Source: Candidatus Saccharimonadota bacterium
GTDB taxonomy: Bacteria > Patescibacteriota > Saccharimonadia > Saccharimonadales > UBA4665
NCBI GenBank assembly: GCA_028289125.1
Contig: JAQGGZ010000010.1
Span: 1 to 64,000 of the forward strand
Direction: 5' to 3'
Length of the DNA: 64,000 bases
The position numbers and the translations under genes were made by a program. Shown piece after piece: positions 41,380 to 50,785 of this stretch. Every line of letters begins with the position of its first letter. Position 1 is the stretch's first letter. The notes under the pieces were generated by a model. It was not told the origin of the DNA. It did no database searches and saw only the letters and a list, made by a program, of their open reading frames with translations.

Positions 41380-43266
41380 TTAATTTCTTACCAGGCCGAG
41401 TGCGTAATCAGCCCACCAGGCGCCTGCCGAAGGACCGCCGTTACAAGTGCCGTCAGATTCGCCAGGAATCTTGATCCACAGGAAAGCATCAACATTGGCT
41501 TGCCCGGTGCTGAGTGTCGGCGCTTGACCGATGGCCCGGCCTGACGGGTTACAGAACTGACCGTTAGTGCCGTTGCCGTTACGGCTAGTGTCGACGACGA
41601 ACGGTTTGTGGACCATGGCGTTCAGCTTGTTGCCGTAGGCGACTTCAGACGATGTGGAATTGAAGTTAGAGACGTTGAGTGCGAAACCGCTGGCTTTGGC
41701 GATGCCGGCTTGCTGTAAACGGCCTCCCATGTCGTCAACGCCTACCCAGGTGCTGTTACCGGCATCCAGGTATACAAGCGCACCCTGGGCACTCAATGTC
41801 GTGACAGCCTCGCTGAGCATCTGGTAGCGGCTTTGTTTGTCGAGCGCTGACAGACAATCATTGAGTGCAAGTGCGTCCGGCTCGAGTATTACGATGGCCT
41901 TATGACCACCTAGACCGCTGGCGAAAGCACTGACCCACTGGCTGTAGGCAGCGCTGTTGGCTGACCCGCCGGCGGAGTAACTGCCGCAGTCACGGTTTGG
42001 TATGTTATAAGCGACGAGGATAGGAACCTTGCTGCCGGCAGCGTTGACGTATGAACGGACGGCAGCGCTGACATCACCGCTCCAGTCACCGAACCACTTG
42101 GCGGTCGGCTGATTGGCGATCTTAGCCAAAAGGTTGGCGTCCTGCGGTCGGCTGTTTTTCCAGGCGGCGACCTGTTGGGCGGCTGCGGTATTCGGGTCAA
42201 CGTACAGTGAAGCGGACACCAGATTGTTGACGCTGTTGGCTACAGCGTTCGCTTCTGCGCCGGCGGCCGCAGCACTTGATTTGGCCGCGACAGAAGCGGC
42301 CGCGGTAGGCGCTGCGACGGCAGTCTCAGGAGTGCCGACACCAAAGGTTAAAGTGTCGAGGCGTAAATTGCGGTCACAAATGTCGTGGGCATCATTAGTA
42401 AAGGCGACCGAGACAGTGTGATCACCCGCCGTGATGGCCACTGGAATGCTGTAGTTACGCCAGGCGGCGCTATCGACGGCAATGGTGGTGAGAGCCTTGC
42501 CGTCAAGACTGACGACCATGGTGGCAGCGCCTTGGCAAAGGTCTGCCTTGGCCCGTATGATGATTTGATTGCTGGCTGGCGCTGCGTATTGATTGCTGAC
42601 GGTTGCATTCGTCCAAACCAGAAGAGCTGTGCCGCCGCGGGCGTCACTGTCTTCGTAGCCCGCTCCGGCCCAGTTCGGTAAATCGTTCGCGGAGAAATCA
42701 AAACTGTTCTGAGGCTGCGTAGACGGAGCTGGAGTGATAGCGTTAGCTTGCAGCGCGACATCATCCATATAGAAGGTCGGTTGAGTCTGTCCGGTCGTGT
42801 CCTGTAATACCAGGCCGTTCAGGGAATTGCTGGCCAGTCGCAGGGCACTGAGTGGCACGGTGTATATGCGCCAGCCGTCATTGCTGATATTGGCGGTCAC
42901 GTAGTCTTTGAGCTCGACGCTCTGGCTGGGCTGCCAGTTCTGGTCGAATCCGTATAAGCGCATGCTGGTAGGACTGCTGGTTTTCAACTTGAACTGGATG
43001 GAATTATACGGGCTCGTCGGAACTGCCCTGTCAGTGTGCAGGTACAGCCCGAACCAGCCGGTGCTCGGCGTGAAAGCGATCTGGTTGTCCTGCACGCCAA
43101 GCTGACCGCTCCACGACCAGTTGGTCCAGTCATTCTGAAACTGATCAGTAAAGACGGCGTAGTTGGTCGATGGCTCGGCTTCGGCGCGAGTCAAAATAGC
43201 CAGCGGGATGCCCAGGCTGGCTACAAGAGTAAGAGCTAAGATTGCGATTTTTGTTCGGAAGCGCAT
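41380..43266 (-). CDS. Secreted GH6 cellulase with two carbohydrate-binding modules
   Basis: 628 residues. A signal peptide (1-30) is followed by a jelly-roll module (about 38-175) and a second binding module resembling CBM60 (about 205-310, with RAKADLCQGAATMVVSLDG). An Ala-rich linker (315-345) leads to the GH6 domain (350-628). Family motifs are LVAYNIPNRDCGSYSAGG (Asp426), IVILEPDALALND (Asp464), FVVDTSRNGNGTN and WIKIPGESDGTC. GH6 enzymes cut beta-1,4-glucan with inversion. GAGGACCGAC precedes the ATG. It is in the same direction as the degenerate regulator and is the larger of two GH6 enzymes in the window. Confidence 0.9.
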   Translation of the reverse strand: MRFRTKIAILALTLVASLGIPLAILTRAEAEPSTNYAVFTDQFQNDWTNWSWSGQLGVQDNQIAFTPSTGWFGLYLHTDRAVPTSPYNSIQFKLKTSSPTSMRLYGFDQNWQPSQSVELKDYVTANISNDGWRIYTVPLSALRLASNSLNGLVLQDTTGQTQPTFYMDDVALQANAITPAPSTQPQNSFDFSANDLPNWAGAGYEDSDARGGTALLVWTNATVSNQYAAPASNQIIIRAKADLCQGAATMVVSLDGKALTTIAVDSAAWRNYSIPVAITAGDHTVSVAFTNDAHDICDRNLRLDTLTFGVGTPETAVAAPTAAASVAAKSSAAAAGAEANAVANSVNNLVSASLYVDPNTAAAQQVAAWKNSRPQDANLLAKIANQPTAKWFGDWSGDVSAAVRSYVNAAGSKVPILVAYNIPNRDCGSYSAGGSANSAAYSQWVSAFASGLGGHKAIVILEPDALALNDCLSALDKQSRYQMLSEAVTTLSAQGALVYLDAGNSTWVGVDDMGGRLQQAGIAKASGFALNVSNFNSTSSEVAYGNKLNAMVHKPFVVDTSRNGNGTNGQFCNPSGRAIGQAPTLSTGQANVDAFLWIKIPGESDGTCNGGPSAGAWWADYALGLVRN

Positions 43267-43440
43267 GTCGGTCCTCTACCGAGATTATTACGTGCTAAGT
43301 GGTAGAAATGTGAGGTCATGCGAGTCCAACTTAGGTTACTAAAATTATAAAGTGAAAGTTCTAAGCCGTCAAGCTTATGATTAAGAATATTCTAAGTCGC
43401 GTGTACTACAGTGGCAGTACCTAAACAGGAGAACGCCCCT

Positions 43441-43704
43441 ATGAACAAGGTACACTTATCAAACGAATTCGCCCTCGTCCTTCAACAAGTCGATGAGGCC
43501 GGTGGTGAAGATTTCGTCACATTGGCCGACACCCTCCAAGTCGAGCGATCACGGCTGGTTCACATTGTGACGAGCCTCCGCAACAAAGGTCTGGTGGTGT
43601 TGAGTCAGAGCAGTCCGACAGAAATGTGGATACGGGTAACGACCAAAGGGCGGCGGCTGACGCACTATATATGGCCGGAATCAACCAGCCTCCATGCGAG
43701 TTAG
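43441..43704 (+). CDS. Small winged-helix regulator
   Basis: 87 residues from the ATG at 43441 with AGGAG upstream; an in-frame GTG 10 codons before was rejected. FVTLADTLQVERSRLVHIVTSLRNKG is a helix-turn-helix of the MarR/winged-helix kind (the sequence is given in part), and MWIRVTTKGRRL is a wing. The lack of dimer helices makes it smaller than MarR. It lies between the divergent GH6 gene and a two-component system, so it may regulate either. Confidence 0.65.
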   Translation: MNKVHLSNEFALVLQQVDEAGGEDFVTLADTLQVERSRLVHIVTSLRNKGLVVLSQSSPTEMWIRVTTKGRRLTHYIWPESTSLHAS

Positions 43705-43746
43705 TCTATTAAGGTAATTTTAAAGTTTCTATAGCATCATGAGCAT

Positions 43747-44421
43747 ATGAGAATTTTAGTAGTAGAAGATGAACATCGAATCGCCCAAGCTGTCCGCGAG
43801 GGCCTGCAACAGGAATCGTACGCCGTCGACGTCGTATATGACGGGGAGGACGGCCTCAATGCAGCGCTTAACGATGAATACGATCTGATAATCCTTGACG
43901 TCATGTTGCCGGGTAAGGATGGCTACAGCGTTTGCCAGGCAATCCGTGAGACAGGCAATCACGTGCCTATCCTTATGATGACCGCAAAAGATCAAAGTCG
44001 AGATGTCGTCAAAGGTCTGGATGGCGGCGCCGATGATTATATCGCCAAGCCATTCGCCTTCGAGGTACTCCTGGCCCGGGTCAGGGCATTACTGCGCCGA
44101 CCGCACGAATCACTCGGCGAAGTTCTGGCCGCTCAAGACCTGACGATGAACACGGTTACCAAGGAGGTCCATCGGGACGGCAAACCGATAGCCCTATCAA
44201 GTAAAGAGTATGCCTTGCTGGAGTACCTGTTGCGCAACAAAGGAAAGGTCCTTAGCAAGAACAATATCATGACGCATGTCTGGGATTTTGATGCCGACAT
44301 CCTCCCGAACAACGTCGAAGTTTTCGTCGCCTATCTGCGGGCGAAGGTGGACAAACCGTTTGCCGGCCCTGATTTGATTCAGACGGTCCGTGGTTTCGGC
44401 TATAAAGCAGCCGGCTCGTGA
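43747..44421 (+). CDS. OmpR/PhoB-family response regulator
   Basis: 224 residues. The receiver has all switch residues: E7/D8, Asp51 in LIILDVMLPGKDG, Thr79 and Lys101 in IAKPF. The C-terminal winged helix includes ALLEYLLRNKGKVLSKNNI and VRGFGYK. It is a phosphorylatable regulator. The histidine kinase gene starts inside its stop codon (ATGA), so they are made together. Confidence 0.95.
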   Translation: MRILVVEDEHRIAQAVREGLQQESYAVDVVYDGEDGLNAALNDEYDLIILDVMLPGKDGYSVCQAIRETGNHVPILMMTAKDQSRDVVKGLDGGADDYIAKPFAFEVLLARVRALLRRPHESLGEVLAAQDLTMNTVTKEVHRDGKPIALSSKEYALLEYLLRNKGKVLSKNNIMTHVWDFDADILPNNVEVFVAYLRAKVDKPFAGPDLIQTVRGFGYKAAGS

Positions 44422-45458
44422 ATACGACGGAGCTGAAGCGACTGTTCAATACACCGACGACGCGGTTGGCGGCCACATACCTGCTTATCATCATGGCGAT
44501 GAGCATCGGCTTCAGCATCGTTTTCTATAAGACTTCGGCGCAACAGTTGCATCGGCAAGTCCCGCCCGATGCTCTGCTCGTGCGTCCGCAGGATGACCAG
44601 CACAAGCCGGACCCGGCCATCAGACAGTTCCTGGAGCTTAGGGCAGAAGAAGGCAGGGACGTTTTAAGAACGCGCCTGATCGCCATCAACATCGGAGCAT
44701 TGCTCTTGGGTGGCGGTCTCAGCTGGTGGCTGGCACGCCGTAATTTGCGCCCCATCGAAGCGGCGATGGAAGCGCAGAGCAGGTTTGTCAGTGATGCCTC
44801 GCATGAACTGCGGACGCCATTGACAGCTATCCAGACGATGAATGAGGTGACGCTTCGCAAGCCCCGGCTGTCTCTCGCCGAAGCCAAAGAAGTGATAAGC
44901 CATAATACCGAGGAAGCTCTGAAACTGAAAAGTTTGTCCGACGGTTTGTTGAATCTGGCGCGGCAAGAAGAGATCGGCGTTAGCGCCCGGCCGGTGTCGT
45001 TACCTGATGTCATGACCGAAGCCATTAACCAGGTGCTACCGAACGCCGTCGCCAAGGGCATATCTATCGACGAGCAGGTGCCGAAAGTTTCGGTATTGGC
45101 CAGTCACTTCCCGCTCGTGCAGGTCGTGGTCATTATTTTAGACAATGCTATCAAATATAGCCGTAAGGGCAGTACTATCGTTGTCACCGCAGAACGCCAC
45201 GGCCGATATATCCGGCTACATATCATTGACCAAGGAGATGGTATCAGTGAAGCCGACCTGCCACATATCTTCGAAAGATTTTATCGGGCTGACAGTGCTC
45301 GGTCTAATAGTCAGCGTGACGGCTACGGTCTCGGCCTGGCGATCGCCCATGCCATTATCCGGCAGATGCACGGCACCATCGGTGTAACTAGCAAAATAGG
45401 CAAGGGATCACATTTCGTGATCGCCTTGCCTATAGCAAAGACACAAGACAGTCTTTAG
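44418..45458 (+). CDS. Sensor histidine kinase
   Basis: 346 residues. Two membrane helices (about 17-36 and 86-104) flank a short external loop. HisKA has SDASHELRTPLTAI with His129. The ATPase domain has N-box IILDNAIKYS, G1-box DQGDGISEADLPHIFERFYR and GYGLGLAIAHAI. With the upstream regulator it forms a complete two-component system. The sensor loop is small (about 50 residues), so it may sense membrane state or a partner. Its end overlaps the convergent helicase gene by four bases. Confidence 0.95.
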   Translation: MNTTELKRLFNTPTTRLAATYLLIIMAMSIGFSIVFYKTSAQQLHRQVPPDALLVRPQDDQHKPDPAIRQFLELRAEEGRDVLRTRLIAINIGALLLGGGLSWWLARRNLRPIEAAMEAQSRFVSDASHELRTPLTAIQTMNEVTLRKPRLSLAEAKEVISHNTEEALKLKSLSDGLLNLARQEEIGVSARPVSLPDVMTEAINQVLPNAVAKGISIDEQVPKVSVLASHFPLVQVVVIILDNAIKYSRKGSTIVVTAERHGRYIRLHIIDQGDGISEADLPHIFERFYRADSARSNSQRDGYGLGLAIAHAIIRQMHGTIGVTSKIGKGSHFVIALPIAKTQDSL

Positions 45459-46642
45459 GCTTCGACGAAAGTCAAAGCCTGGCCGGCGCGACCGGCGCGA
45501 CCGGCGCGACCGATGCGGTGGACGTAGTCGGAGTACGTCTGAGGCGTCGAGTAGTTGATGACATGGGTGATGTCAGAAACGTCGATACCACGGGCGGCAA
45601 CGTCAGTTGCGACCAGGATCAAGATATCATTCTTCTTGAAACGGTTCAGCGCGCGTTGGCGTTGTCCCTGAGATTTACCGCCGTGAATGGCGTCGGCTTT
45701 GAAGCCGCGGCTCAGAAGTTCGTTACTCAAACGTTCGACACTACGTTGGGTGTCGTCAAAGACCAAGGCTTTCATACCTTCGGTCTTAGTCAGGATGTGA
45801 TGGAGCTGGTCGATCTTATCCTGGTTAGTCTGGTAAGCAACGATATCTTGTTCGACGTTATCACTGGTGTCACCGGTCTTGACCGATACGGTGACAGGGT
45901 CATGCGTAAAGGTCTGGATCAGGCGGGCAACTTCACCGTCCATAGTGGCGGAGAAGAAGAACGACTGACGCTCAGCCGGAACTTCCGACAGGATGGTGCG
46001 CATGTCGTGGATGAAGCCCATGTCGAGCATACGGTCGACCTCGTCGAGGACGACGATAGAAGCGTCGTCCAGCTTGAGGCTGCCGCGTTCCATGTGGTCT
46101 TTAATACGGCCAGGCGTACCGATAATGATCTGTGGCTTGGCAGAAAGTTCGCGTAGCTGAGGTCCCATTGCGGCACCACCAATTAGTAATGCGCCGAACA
46201 GACCGCTACCTTTGGCGATCGCACGGAATTCATCCTCGATCTGAGTAGCTAATTCACGGGTCGGAGCCATGATGATGGCCCGGCTCGATTTGTCGTCCAT
46301 CAGTTTTTGCAGGACTGGAAGCGCAAAAGCGATGGTCTTACCGGTACCAGTATTGGCGATGCCGATAATGTCCTTACCTTCAAGGCCGAGAGGGATAGCT
46401 TGATCCTGAATCGGAGAAGGGACGGCGATGCCTTTTTTCTCGAGATTCTTCTTGATAAGATCGTCAACCGCAAAGTCGGCGAAAGTATTGACCGGCTGGT
46501 AAACGACTACATCGGCCAAAGGTTTGGCGGCTTTAATGAATTTACGAGGGTCGATGTAATCTTTTTTGCGACCCTTGTTACCGCGAACGGGGCGGCTGCT
46601 ATAGGCCCGCGGTTTGCGGGCGGTACGTGAGTTATAAGGCAT
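45455..46642 (-). CDS. DEAD-box-type RNA helicase
   Basis: 395 residues. Motifs: Q motif PSPIQDQAIP, Walker A GIANTGTGKT, motif II written DEVD instead of DEAD, motif III SAT, and HRIGRAGRAGRAG as motif VI. A 50-residue basic N-terminus precedes the core, and there is no C-terminal extension. Likely remodels RNA in ribosome assembly or decay. A 9-base repeat (ccggcgcga, three copies at 45483-45509) encodes the repeated GRA of motif VI. GGA lies upstream of the ATG. Confidence 0.9.
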   Translation of the reverse strand: MPYNSRTARKPRAYSSRPVRGNKGRKKDYIDPRKFIKAAKPLADVVVYQPVNTFADFAVDDLIKKNLEKKGIAVPSPIQDQAIPLGLEGKDIIGIANTGTGKTIAFALPVLQKLMDDKSSRAIIMAPTRELATQIEDEFRAIAKGSGLFGALLIGGAAMGPQLRELSAKPQIIIGTPGRIKDHMERGSLKLDDASIVVLDEVDRMLDMGFIHDMRTILSEVPAERQSFFFSATMDGEVARLIQTFTHDPVTVSVKTGDTSDNVEQDIVAYQTNQDKIDQLHHILTKTEGMKALVFDDTQRSVERLSNELLSRGFKADAIHGGKSQGQRQRALNRFKKNDILILVATDVAARGIDVSDITHVINYSTPQTYSDYVHRIGRAGRAGRAGQALTFVEA

Positions 46643-46787
46643 AAAAAATGAATCCTTTTATTTAGATTGGTACTGTCGATTGTCAATAATGAAATCGGAG
46701 TACTTTATAACCTAAACGCCGGATTCACTTCAACAATACATCCATAATAGCATATTTGATTCTTATGGTCAATGTCAGGGGGTGGGT

Positions 46788-46793
46788 TACAAT
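46788..46793 (+). promoter_or_regulatory. -10 box of the metal-dependent hydrolase gene
   Basis: TACAAT is followed by seven bases and the ATG at 46801. No Shine-Dalgarno, so the mRNA is probably leaderless. Confidence 0.55.
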
Positions 46794-46800
46794 AAGCAGT

Positions 46801-47373
46801 ATGACCGGACGCACCCATGACTTGGCAGCCGCCACAGCCCTCGTAGCCACCGCTATCGTACTGCAACCGACGCCGGTAAATCTCGCCACTGCACTGGCTG
46901 CGCTGCTCGCGAATCAGATAGGCGGAATCGCGCCTGATATCGATCAGCCGACAGCACCATTCTGGCGCAACTTACCGATCGGCGGCTTTTTTGGACGGAT
47001 ATTCGGCAAGCTGCTCGGAGGGCACCGCTTTCTGAGCCATTCTCTCGTCGGCGTGGTGGTATTCGGGCTTGCCGCCCGCGCCCTCATTAATTTTTTGCAT
47101 CCGTTGATGCCGCATATAGATATAGGTATCGTATGGGTGGCGTTCATGATAGGGGTGTGTTCGCACCTGGTGATGGACAGTTTCACGCGGGAAGGTGTGC
47201 CGTGGCTGTTGCCGGTTCCTGTCAAATTCGGCTTTCCGCCGGTACGGTCCTTGCGCGTGACCACGGGTAAGAAAATGGAAGTCATACTGATATTTCCACT
47301 GATTGCACTTGGCCTTATCTGGTTGTGCAGCACGCATTATGTATTGTTGCAACAGCTGATTTTGCGCCCGTAA
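46801..47373 (+). CDS. YdjM/DUF457-like membrane metal-dependent hydrolase
   Basis: 190 residues from the ATG at 46801. The metal-ligand pattern is present: THD at residues 5-7, APDIDQPTAPFW, GHRFLSHSLVG and SHLVMDSFTREG. Four or five membrane helices surround it. Members of this family are inner-membrane proteins linked to membrane stress (LexA-controlled YdjM); the substrate is unknown. Monocistronic. Confidence 0.75.
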   Translation: MTGRTHDLAAATALVATAIVLQPTPVNLATALAALLANQIGGIAPDIDQPTAPFWRNLPIGGFFGRIFGKLLGGHRFLSHSLVGVVVFGLAARALINFLHPLMPHIDIGIVWVAFMIGVCSHLVMDSFTREGVPWLLPVPVKFGFPPVRSLRVTTGKKMEVILIFPLIALGLIWLCSTHYVLLQQLILRP

Positions 47374-47431
47374 GCTTTCTTTCAGTTTTATGGTATACTG
47401 CGGGTAATTTAGTAAGCATAAAAGGAACCCT

Positions 47432-48997
47432 ATGGAACCCAAACCATTCAATCAGCAACCTTCAATCGATGGAGTGGTATCCACAGGTCCGATACCGCCC
47501 GTCGCGCCGACGCCGACGTTAGCTTCGCCACAGGCGCCGGCACAACCGGTTACACCAAGTACGGAACAAGCATTCCAGCCATCTCAGCCGGCAAGCTTTG
47601 CTGCACCCGGTTCGACCGTCGGGCCGACTATCGGCGGCGGTGATATGCCACCGGCTGCTCCGAACCCCGGCCAGCCGGCAGTATTCGGCGGCGGTCCGCA
47701 GCCACCTATCACTAACTTGCCGATGGGGACACCCGACAACGGCAAATCGAAGAAGAAAAAGCTGATCATTATAGGTATCATTGCCTTGCTTATCGTGCTC
47801 GCTGCGGCAGCGACGTACGTGTTCGCTTTCTATATACCCAACAAACCTGAAAACGTCTGGAAGACCGGCCTCGACCGTACCGGTACAACGCTTTCCAAAT
47901 TAGTCGACAGCGCCTCCGAGGACGATAAGCTCAAATCATATGAAAAGTCCGAAGTGACGGGCTCGATCGACATCAAGAGCGATGATGGTTCGGGCAGTGC
48001 CTCTTTCGCCGCCAAGTTCGATCCGAAGAATGTCGATAGTGGCATGGACTTCAACTTTACCCAGAGCGGAGAGACGCTGAACGCTTCGGCCAAGCTCAAG
48101 GCGGCCCTTGCGAGCGGCAATGAGTACCCTGATCTTTACTTCCAGATAACCGGCCTAAAGGACTTCGGCCTCGATGGGTATGTCCCAGGCATCAGCAACT
48201 ACGACGGCAAATGGATCACGGTAAGCTCCGATACTATCAAGTCATTAGCAGACCAGTCCGGCGCTACCTCGGCTGATAACGACAAGCCGGAAACACCCAC
48301 GGCTGCTGACATAGCCGAACTTACCAAGGCTGTGACGAAAGTCGGTAACGACTACGTGTTCACTTCGGACGAAAGCAAGGCCGTACTGACCCGCCAGTCT
48401 TTCGTTGCCAAAGAAACCACGTCACAGGGCGTAAAAGCGTATCATTACAAAGCTACGCTCAACAAAGATCACCTGAAACTGGCCTGTGAAGCCCTGATTA
48501 ACAGCGTGTACGAGACCAAAGCTTTCCAGAAGTTAGCCAGCAGTGACGAGAAAACCGATAGTGCCAAGAAGGACTCGATCAGTTCTTGCAAAGACAGCGT
48601 CGAGTCAGGCGTGACGAGCGACCAGAAGCCTTTTGACGTATGGATCGACGCCAAATACAAGCTGCTTCACAAGGTCCGCATCGATGATGACGATGATGCC
48701 GGCACCTATGTCGAACTCGGTCAGAGCTTCAAGGGCGGCGACGTCCTGCCATTCTTCGTCACCTATCATGGTGCCAGTGATAAGACGGATGTCACCTGGA
48801 GCCACGAACTGAATACCAAGACTTACAAGTCGAGCGGTACCATCAATGCCACGTCGAAAGATAGCAGCAACGTTAGCCTTAAAAGCACATACACGATCGC
48901 TCCATACTCCGGTACGATCGACTCGGCTGCACCAAGCGGAACAGTACCGATTGAAACGGTCATGAAACAGCTCGGATTCGATCCGAACGCGATGTAG
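47432..48997 (+). CDS. Exported LppX/LolA-fold-like protein with Pro-rich tail (paralog 3)
   Basis: 521 residues. A Pro-rich cytoplasmic region (1-110) is followed by KKKKLIIIGIIALLIVLAAA (membrane), IPNKPENVWKTGL and a beta-rich external domain. Blocks shared with the 24192 and 25191 proteins: VKAYHYKATLNKDHLKLAC and FDVWIDAKYKLLHKVRID. It differs in having Lys/Asp-rich loops and four cysteines. TGGTATACT lies upstream, and AAAGGAACC precedes the ATG. Likely an exported ligand-binding protein; the ligand is unknown. Confidence 0.7.
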   Translation: MEPKPFNQQPSIDGVVSTGPIPPVAPTPTLASPQAPAQPVTPSTEQAFQPSQPASFAAPGSTVGPTIGGGDMPPAAPNPGQPAVFGGGPQPPITNLPMGTPDNGKSKKKKLIIIGIIALLIVLAAAATYVFAFYIPNKPENVWKTGLDRTGTTLSKLVDSASEDDKLKSYEKSEVTGSIDIKSDDGSGSASFAAKFDPKNVDSGMDFNFTQSGETLNASAKLKAALASGNEYPDLYFQITGLKDFGLDGYVPGISNYDGKWITVSSDTIKSLADQSGATSADNDKPETPTAADIAELTKAVTKVGNDYVFTSDESKAVLTRQSFVAKETTSQGVKAYHYKATLNKDHLKLACEALINSVYETKAFQKLASSDEKTDSAKKDSISSCKDSVESGVTSDQKPFDVWIDAKYKLLHKVRIDDDDDAGTYVELGQSFKGGDVLPFFVTYHGASDKTDVTWSHELNTKTYKSSGTINATSKDSSNVSLKSTYTIAPYSGTIDSAAPSGTVPIETVMKQLGFDPNAM

Positions 48998-49018
48998 CCA
49001 CCCGGCTATCCCACATAC

Positions 49019-49057
49019 AAAAGACCGGTATCTATCAAAGGTACCGGTCTTTTATTT
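49019..49057. terminator. Bidirectional terminator between paralog 3 and pgi
   Basis: AAAAGACCGGTA (49019-49030) and TACCGGTCTTTT (49042-49053) form a 12-bp stem with A and T runs on both sides, so it works for both convergent genes. Confidence 0.85.
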
Positions 49058-49067
49058 TCACCTGGTT

Positions 49068-50681
49068 TTACTGATTGAGAGATTTGAACGTGTCAAGCAG
49101 GGCGGCCGTTGAGCTGTCGTGGTTGCCGGAAGTACCATCATTGAGCTGATGATAGATATCTTTTGCCAGCACCTTGCCCAGCTCCACGCCCCATTGATCG
49201 AACGAATTGATATTCCAGATAACGCCCTGGACGAAGATCTTGTGTTCGTACAGTGCGATCAGCTGGCCAAGAGTATTCGGCGTCAACTCGGGTAAGAGCA
49301 GGGTATTGCTCGGATGATTACCGGCGAAGACCTTGTGCGGGAGAAGTGAATCCGTTACGCCTTCAGCTCGGACCTGGTCCGCGGTCTTACCGAAAGCCAG
49401 GGCTTCGGTCTGGGCAAAACAGTTCGCGACCAGTTTGAGATGGTGGTCGCCGAGCGGATTCAACGATCGTGCAAACACGATGAAATCAGCCGGTACCAAT
49501 CGAGTGCCCTGGTGCAGTAGCTGGTAAAAAGCATGCTGTCCGTTGGTGCCCGGTTCGCCCCAGATAATCGGGCCGGTCGTGTAGTCAACCGCCGTGCCAT
49601 TGAGGGTGACCGATTTGCCGTTGCTCTCCATGTTGCCTTGTTGGAAATAGGCTGCGAAGCGATGCAAATATTGGTCATACGGCAAGATGGCTTCAGATTG
49701 TGCGCCGAAGAAATTTCCGTACCAAATACCCAAAAGGGCCAGGATGACTGGCAGGTTGGCTTCGAGCGGTGCGGATTTGAAATGCTCGTCCATGGCATAG
49801 TAACCCTTTAGCAGGTCATTGAAACTGTCAGGGCCTATCGTGACCATGATCGACAAGCCGATCGCGCTGATCAAGGAATAGCGGCCGCCGACCCAATCCC
49901 AGAATTCAAACATATTATTGGTGTCGATACCGAACTCGGCGACGGCTTCAGCATTCGTGGAGACGGCGACGAAGTGGCGGGCCACCGCTGCATCGTCCTG
50001 CAGGCTGTCCAGGAGCCACTGCCGGGCCGATGTGGCATTCGTCATGGTCTCGTCGGTCGTAAAGGTCTTGGACGCGACTATGAAGAGCGTCTCGGCCGGA
50101 TCCAGGTCACGGACGGTCTCGACAAGTTGATTCGCATCGACATTCGATACGAAACGCACAGTCAGTTCACGGTCAGTGTAGAATTTCAGGGCTTCTGACA
50201 CCATGACAGGCCCTAGGTCGGAGCCGCCGATACCGATGTTGACGATATTCTTGACGGGTTTGCCGGTGTGGCCGGTCCATGTCTTATTGCGGATAGCGTT
50301 GCTGAAGGCTGCCATCTTATCGAGTACCTCCCGTATGGCCGGCATGACATCTTCGCCGTCCACCATGACCGGTTGGTCGGATTGGTTGCGCAAGGCAGTG
50401 TGCAGGACGGCCCGGTTCTCGGTGGTATTGATCTTGTCGCCGCGAAACATGGCATCGCGTCGGTCTTCGACGCCACAAGCCCTGGCCAGCGCGAAAAGTC
50501 GTTCAAGCGTGTCGTCATTGATAATGTTCTTTGAGTAGTCGGCGTAAATATCACCGGCCTGCAGACGGTATCGGCTGCCACGATCGGCGTCTTCGGAAAA
50601 GAGGTCGCGCAGGTGTGTGCCTGACATTGCCTGGTAATGTTCGATAAGGTTTTGCCACTCGGGTCGTACGGTCAGTTCCAT
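49068..50681 (-). CDS. pgi: Glucose-6-phosphate isomerase
   Basis: 537 residues, a full-length PGI of the long bacterial/eukaryal type. Motifs: [37 protein letters not shown] (PGI signature 1) and [17 protein letters not shown] (signature 2). It interconverts glucose-6-phosphate and fructose-6-phosphate and could supply glucose phosphates for glycan synthesis. GGAGA lies upstream of the ATG. Monocistronic. Confidence 0.97.
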   Translation of the reverse strand: MELTVRPEWQNLIEHYQAMSGTHLRDLFSEDADRGSRYRLQAGDIYADYSKNIINDDTLERLFALARACGVEDRRDAMFRGDKINTTENRAVLHTALRNQSDQPVMVDGEDVMPAIREVLDKMAAFSNAIRNKTWTGHTGKPVKNIVNIGIGGSDLGPVMVSEALKFYTDRELTVRFVSNVDANQLVETVRDLDPAETLFIVASKTFTTDETMTNATSARQWLLDSLQDDAAVARHFVAVSTNAEAVAEFGIDTNNMFEFWDWVGGRYSLISAIGLSIMVTIGPDSFNDLLKGYYAMDEHFKSAPLEANLPVILALLGIWYGNFFGAQSEAILPYDQYLHRFAAYFQQGNMESNGKSVTLNGTAVDYTTGPIIWGEPGTNGQHAFYQLLHQGTRLVPADFIVFARSLNPLGDHHLKLVANCFAQTEALAFGKTADQVRAEGVTDSLLPHKVFAGNHPSNTLLLPELTPNTLGQLIALYEHKIFVQGVIWNINSFDQWGVELGKVLAKDIYHQLNDGTSGNHDSSTAALLDTFKSLNQ

Positions 50682-50785
50682 GTTGTTCTCCGCTTAAGGC
50701 TGTTTCTATTCTATCACCGCTGTTGCAGGTTGTCTGTATGAGGGAACTCATTGTTACCCACTGTTAAATATGATACAACGTTAGT

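Noticed and set aside
45518-46156. 212-codon frame opposite the helicase gene
   Set aside because: It is a shadow of a high-identity helicase gene on the other strand, has no recognisable domain and no ribosome site.
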